A stretch of 64,000 bases of DNA from Archangium sp. (GTDB taxonomy: Bacteria; Myxococcota; Myxococcia; Myxococcales; Myxococcaceae). Below, piece after piece: positions 61,224 to 64,000 of this stretch. The notes under the pieces were generated by a model. It was not told the DNA's origin and did no database searches. It saw nothing but the letters and a program-made list of their open reading frames with translations. The stretch is from contig JAUYRZ010000042.1 in the NCBI GenBank assembly GCA_030695565.1, positions 87,879 to 151,878 of the forward strand, in the 5' to 3' direction. The position numbers were made by a program, and so were the translations under genes. Position 1 is the stretch's first letter, and every line of letters begins with the position of its first letter.

Positions 61224-62546
61224 GTGGCTTCCCGTCGCCCTCCCGCTCGCGAGACCGTTCGCTGCGCCATCTACACGCGGCAGTCGGTGGCGCGCGCCGG
61301 CGTCGACCCAATGCTCTCGTCGTGCGAGCTTCAGGCGGAGCGCTGCCTGGCCTTCATCGACCAGCGTGCCGCGGCCGGCTGGCGCTTCGTCGAGCGCTTC
61401 GACGACGAGGGCGAGAGCGGCGCGACGATGGACCGGGATGGGCTCTTCGAACTCCTGCTGGCCGTCGAGGCCGGTGATGTCGACCACGTGGTGGTGCACC
61501 GGGTCGACCGCCTGTCGCGCAAGCTGGTGGACCTGGTGCGGCTCCTCAACTTCTTCGAGCACTTCGACGTCGAAGTCTCCTTCGTCGACGGCGCCCTCGC
61601 GTCGATGGGTGGCGCCATGACGCGGCTGCAGCTCAGCGTGCTTGGCACCTTCGCGGAGTTCGAGCACTCGATTATCTCCGAGCGCCTCCGCGACGCGCAT
61701 GGCAGCCGTCGCGAGCAGGGCCTTCGGTCCGCCGGGCGCCTGCCGTTTGGCTACCGCTCCGACCGAGACACGAAGCAGCTCGTGCCGTACCAGCCCGATG
61801 CCGCGTTCGTCCGCGAGTGCTTCGAGCGCGCCGCGGCCGGAGTGATGCCCGCCATCCTCGCTGCCGACGGGGCGCGCCGGGGCGGCTCCCAGGCGAAGTG
61901 GTCCGCCCGCGCCGTCGTCCGAATGCTCCGCAACCCCGTCTACGCGGGCCGCCTCCCCGGAGGCGCTGCCAGCGCTCACGAAGCCATCGTGTCGGCCGAG
62001 CTTTTCGAGCGAGTGGCAGCGGCCATCAGCGGTCGCCGCACCAAACGCACCGCTCCCCGCCGCCTCGGCGTCGAGGAAGACCCGTTCATTCTTCGCGGCA
62101 TCTTGAAGTGCCACCTCTGCAGGAAGTCGATGGTGCCCGCGTCGAACGTTCCGATGCGGCGGCTGACGAACGAGACTCCGCGCTACTACCGCTGCCGCAC
62201 CCTCGGGTGCGTGGGCGAGCCACTCATCGCCGCGGAGGTCGAAGCGCGCGTCGTCCAGTTCCTCGCCGCACTCCCTGCGAGCTTCAGCGGGGGGCACCGA
62301 GCCATCGGCGCGCGGAACGCTCGGGTGTGGGACCTCCTGATGCGCATCAACCGGCGCCGGGCGTTGCAGGCTCTCGTGGCCTTCATTGCCTGGGACCCGA
62401 CCAGAAGTCGCTTCGTCGCCGAGCCGACCGAATACGACTGGGACGCGGAGTTCGACGAGTCGGAGCCTGCCGTGCCACCAGCGCCTCCGGTCGTGCCGTT
62501 GGCGCCGAGAACGTTGAGCGAGTTGCTCGCGCGTGAGGATCGGTGA
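61224..62546 (+). CDS. Large serine recombinase (resolvase/integrase)
   Basis: The 440-residue protein has the serine recombinase catalytic domain. The nucleophile Ser is in AIYTRQS, and VVHRVDRLSRKLVDLVRL and TFAEFEHSIISERL follow. A recombinase domain (RLPFGYRSDRDTKQLV) and a zinc-ribbon (CHLCRKSM, YYRCRTLGC) come next, as in large serine integrases. The start is probably the GTG at 61224; an extension to 61065 adds unlikely residues. It should integrate or excise the local element. Confidence 0.9.
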   Translation: MASRRPPARETVRCAIYTRQSVARAGVDPMLSSCELQAERCLAFIDQRAAAGWRFVERFDDEGESGATMDRDGLFELLLAVEAGDVDHVVVHRVDRLSRKLVDLVRLLNFFEHFDVEVSFVDGALASMGGAMTRLQLSVLGTFAEFEHSIISERLRDAHGSRREQGLRSAGRLPFGYRSDRDTKQLVPYQPDAAFVRECFERAAAGVMPAILAADGARRGGSQAKWSARAVVRMLRNPVYAGRLPGGAASAHEAIVSAELFERVAAAISGRRTKRTAPRRLGVEEDPFILRGILKCHLCRKSMVPASNVPMRRLTNETPRYYRCRTLGCVGEPLIAAEVEARVVQFLAALPASFSGGHRAIGARNARVWDLLMRINRRRALQALVAFIAWDPTRSRFVAEPTEYDWDAEFDESEPAVPPAPPVVPLAPRTLSELLAREDR

Positions 62547-62548
62547 CG

Positions 62549-63313
62549 CTACGTCAGGCAACAGCGCTTGTACTTCTTGCCCGAGCCGCACGGGCACGGG
62601 TCGTTTCGTCCTGGCTTCTCGTCCGCCTTCGCCGGCGTGACGACGGTCGCGCGGTAGGCACTGAAGTCTTCCTCGAGCCTCGCCACGTGTTCGCGGAGCG
62701 CTTCCGTCTTCAAACCACCGAGTAGCTCGAACGACTCGACGAGGTCTGCGAGTCCCACGAGCCCGTAGGGACTCTCGAAGTCCGGCTCGAAGTCCTCAAT
62801 GGCGCCCTCCAGAATGGGCAATGCCGCCGGGTCGCCGTAGTCGCCCAGGACCAGGGCACCGGACACCTCGTCATCATCGAAGAGCGTGCAGAGGTGCGCG
62901 AAAATGCGTGCGTCTCGAACGCCGAGCTTTGCCAGGACGCAGCAGATGGCGTGATGCACGTCTTCGGACACACCTCGGTCGAGAATCGCCAGGGCGGGCT
63001 CGAGGACTGGCGGCCCGAGCTCCGGCAGTCCCACCACCAGTCGGTCATGGATGATGTGGTCCCAGTTCGTCTCACCCAGCAACCGGAGCATTGGCTCGAC
63101 GGCTTCGGTCGCCTTCAGGTCGGCGAGCAAGCCCACTGCATGAATCGGCGGCCATCCCGCGCCTGGGCTGTCCTGCATCTGGAGGTCATCGTCGTTCAAG
63201 AACCGCAGCAAGCCCGGAATCGCCGCTGGACCGAGCGCCAGTACTTCCCGGCGCAACTCGGGGTCGAGGGTCTCACCAGCCGCCGCAAAGCGAGCCATCG
63301 GGTCCGTGATCAC
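62549..63313 (-). CDS. HEAT-repeat-like protein with SEC-C zinc motif
   Basis: The 254-residue protein has several helical repeats of HEAT type ([54 protein letters not shown]). A C-terminal SEC-C metal-binding motif ends it, with [18 protein letters not shown]. The combination recalls DUF1186-type proteins of unknown role. Its stop lies 3 nt from the recombinase stop, with the genes converging. Confidence 0.88.
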   Translation of the reverse strand: MITDPMARFAAAGETLDPELRREVLALGPAAIPGLLRFLNDDDLQMQDSPGAGWPPIHAVGLLADLKATEAVEPMLRLLGETNWDHIIHDRLVVGLPELGPPVLEPALAILDRGVSEDVHHAICCVLAKLGVRDARIFAHLCTLFDDDEVSGALVLGDYGDPAALPILEGAIEDFEPDFESPYGLVGLADLVESFELLGGLKTEALREHVARLEEDFSAYRATVVTPAKADEKPGRNDPCPCGSGKKYKRCCLT

Positions 63314-63391
63314 GTCTCGGCTCTAGCCGACCCGGCTCAGCCCGCCAAGGTGAGCGCTTCCCGGGCCACCAATCTGGTATCGACCGCTGCC

Positions 63392-64000
63392 ATGCCGCGT
63401 CTCAAGCGCCCTCACGTCGCGTCGATGGAAGAGGTCCGGATCACCCGCGAGGGCGACGCCGCCGTCATCGAGTACGCCGATGAGTCCGTCGCCACCACGA
63501 ACTTCGGGCTGGGTACCGCGAAGCTGGCGACGATGACCGACGAGGACGTCCTCGATGCCTGGAACGACTGCCTCAGGAACATGGAGGCCCATCGTCGAAG
63601 CATTGAGTACGTCGCGACCGAGATTCCGATTGGGAAGCCGCAGGTGAAGTTCTTCGCCCGCGGTGACCAGTGGGTGCCACGCGGGGGCGTGTTGCGGTGT
63701 CAGATTCTCTCGGACGGCGGCATCGAGCCTTCGCTCGACGAGCCCTTCGTGGCGATCGACGACCGCGACTTCACGCTCGCAGAGTTCATGAAGATGATCG
63801 GCACCCATGGCGGTTGGGGCATGCGCATTGAGTTCGTCCCAGACGATGAGCTGCACGTTCGTGAGCGTCCGCCCGACCGCGGTCGAGCGAGCGTTGACGT
63901 CGGCGTGGCGGTAGTTCAGCGCGGCGGGCGCGCGCGAGCCCAGGCGGCCGGCATGAGCGCCGGGATGTCCTTGAGCCGGACGCGGCGCGAGAGACGGGGC
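63392..64000 (+). CDS. Hypothetical protein, open at the window edge
   Basis: A plus-strand frame from ATG 63392 has no stop before 64000 (203 codons). It begins MPRLKRPHVASMEEVRITRE and has EYADESVATTNFGLGTAKLA and KVKFFARGD-like stretches. The last ~50 codons become Arg-rich, so the true gene may end or shift earlier. The family is not recognised; it is divergent from the SEC-C gene by 78 nt. Confidence 0.6.
   Translation, partial: MPRLKRPHVASMEEVRITREGDAAVIEYADESVATTNFGLGTAKLATMTDEDVLDAWNDCLRNMEAHRRSIEYVATEIPIGKPQVKFFARGDQWVPRGGVLRCQILSDGGIEPSLDEPFVAIDDRDFTLAEFMKMIGTHGGWGMRIEFVPDDELHVRERPPDRGRASVDVGVAVVQRGGRARAQAAGMSAGMSLSRTRRERRG

Overview
This window is high-GC, gene-dense bacterial chromosome that looks like Myxococcota, probably a member of the Myxococcales. 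The evidence is the many Cys-anchored lipoproteins with Gly-rich or Asp-Ala-Gly linkers, a MYXO-CTERM-like C-terminus, a calpain-family protease, a MopE-like metal-binding motif and several secreted proteins of the types common in myxobacteria. Species cannot be fixed from the sequence alone.

Layout. 0.1-7.4 kb holds a calpain-like protease and a giant lipoprotein with 20 Ig-like (BIG2-type) repeats. 7.7-12.9 kb is a beta-oxidation pair (FadN-type multifunctional enzyme and thiolase), then a membrane-anchored protein with two L7/L12 C-terminal-like repeats. 13-20.8 kb is mixed housekeeping: YkgJ, FemAB-like acyltransferase, fatty-acid desaturase, M50 protease, AlkC-like repair protein and DusB. 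20.9-24.4 kb is a coupled three-gene operon of a Tat-exported molybdoenzyme with NapG- and NapH-like partners. 24.5-28.4 kb holds RsgA, a second desaturase and a long acyl-CoA dehydrogenase. 28.4-32.1 kb is a four-gene operon joined by 4-nt overlaps, running LarB, GH1 glycosidase, membrane protein, LBF_2804-like protein. 32.2-37 kb holds a LysM transglycosylase, a pRiA4b ORF-3-type protein and a frameshifted Cys-rich lipoprotein. 37.0-37.45 kb is a tight tRNA array (Cys, Gln, Gly, Thr and a degenerate Trp). 37.5-40 kb mixes intact genes (pirin, EamA) with gene relics. 40-49 kb is rich in secreted proteins, including a coupled four-gene surface operon ending in a DUF4874/DUF4832-type lipoprotein. 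49-54.6 kb holds an ABC1 kinase, a propeller-like lipoprotein, two SDRs and more relics. 55-59 kb is a MarR-pirin-NmrA operon followed by a GST and a quinone-oxidoreductase-like gene, which suggests electrophile or xenobiotic response. 59.7-62.5 kb looks like a small mobile island (AbrB/Doc toxin-antitoxin pair, a frameshifted ORF, a large serine recombinase). The window ends with a SEC-C/HEAT protein and an open reading frame that runs off the edge.

The most general signal is in the promoters. About eleven genes have a TANNN(T/C) box only 6-10 nt before the start codon and no Shine-Dalgarno sequence, as expected for leaderless transcripts; internal operon genes instead use ATGA/GTGA overlaps. 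A second theme is decay. At least six gene remnants with large deletions or frameshifts, plus one degenerate tRNA, are scattered among intact genes.
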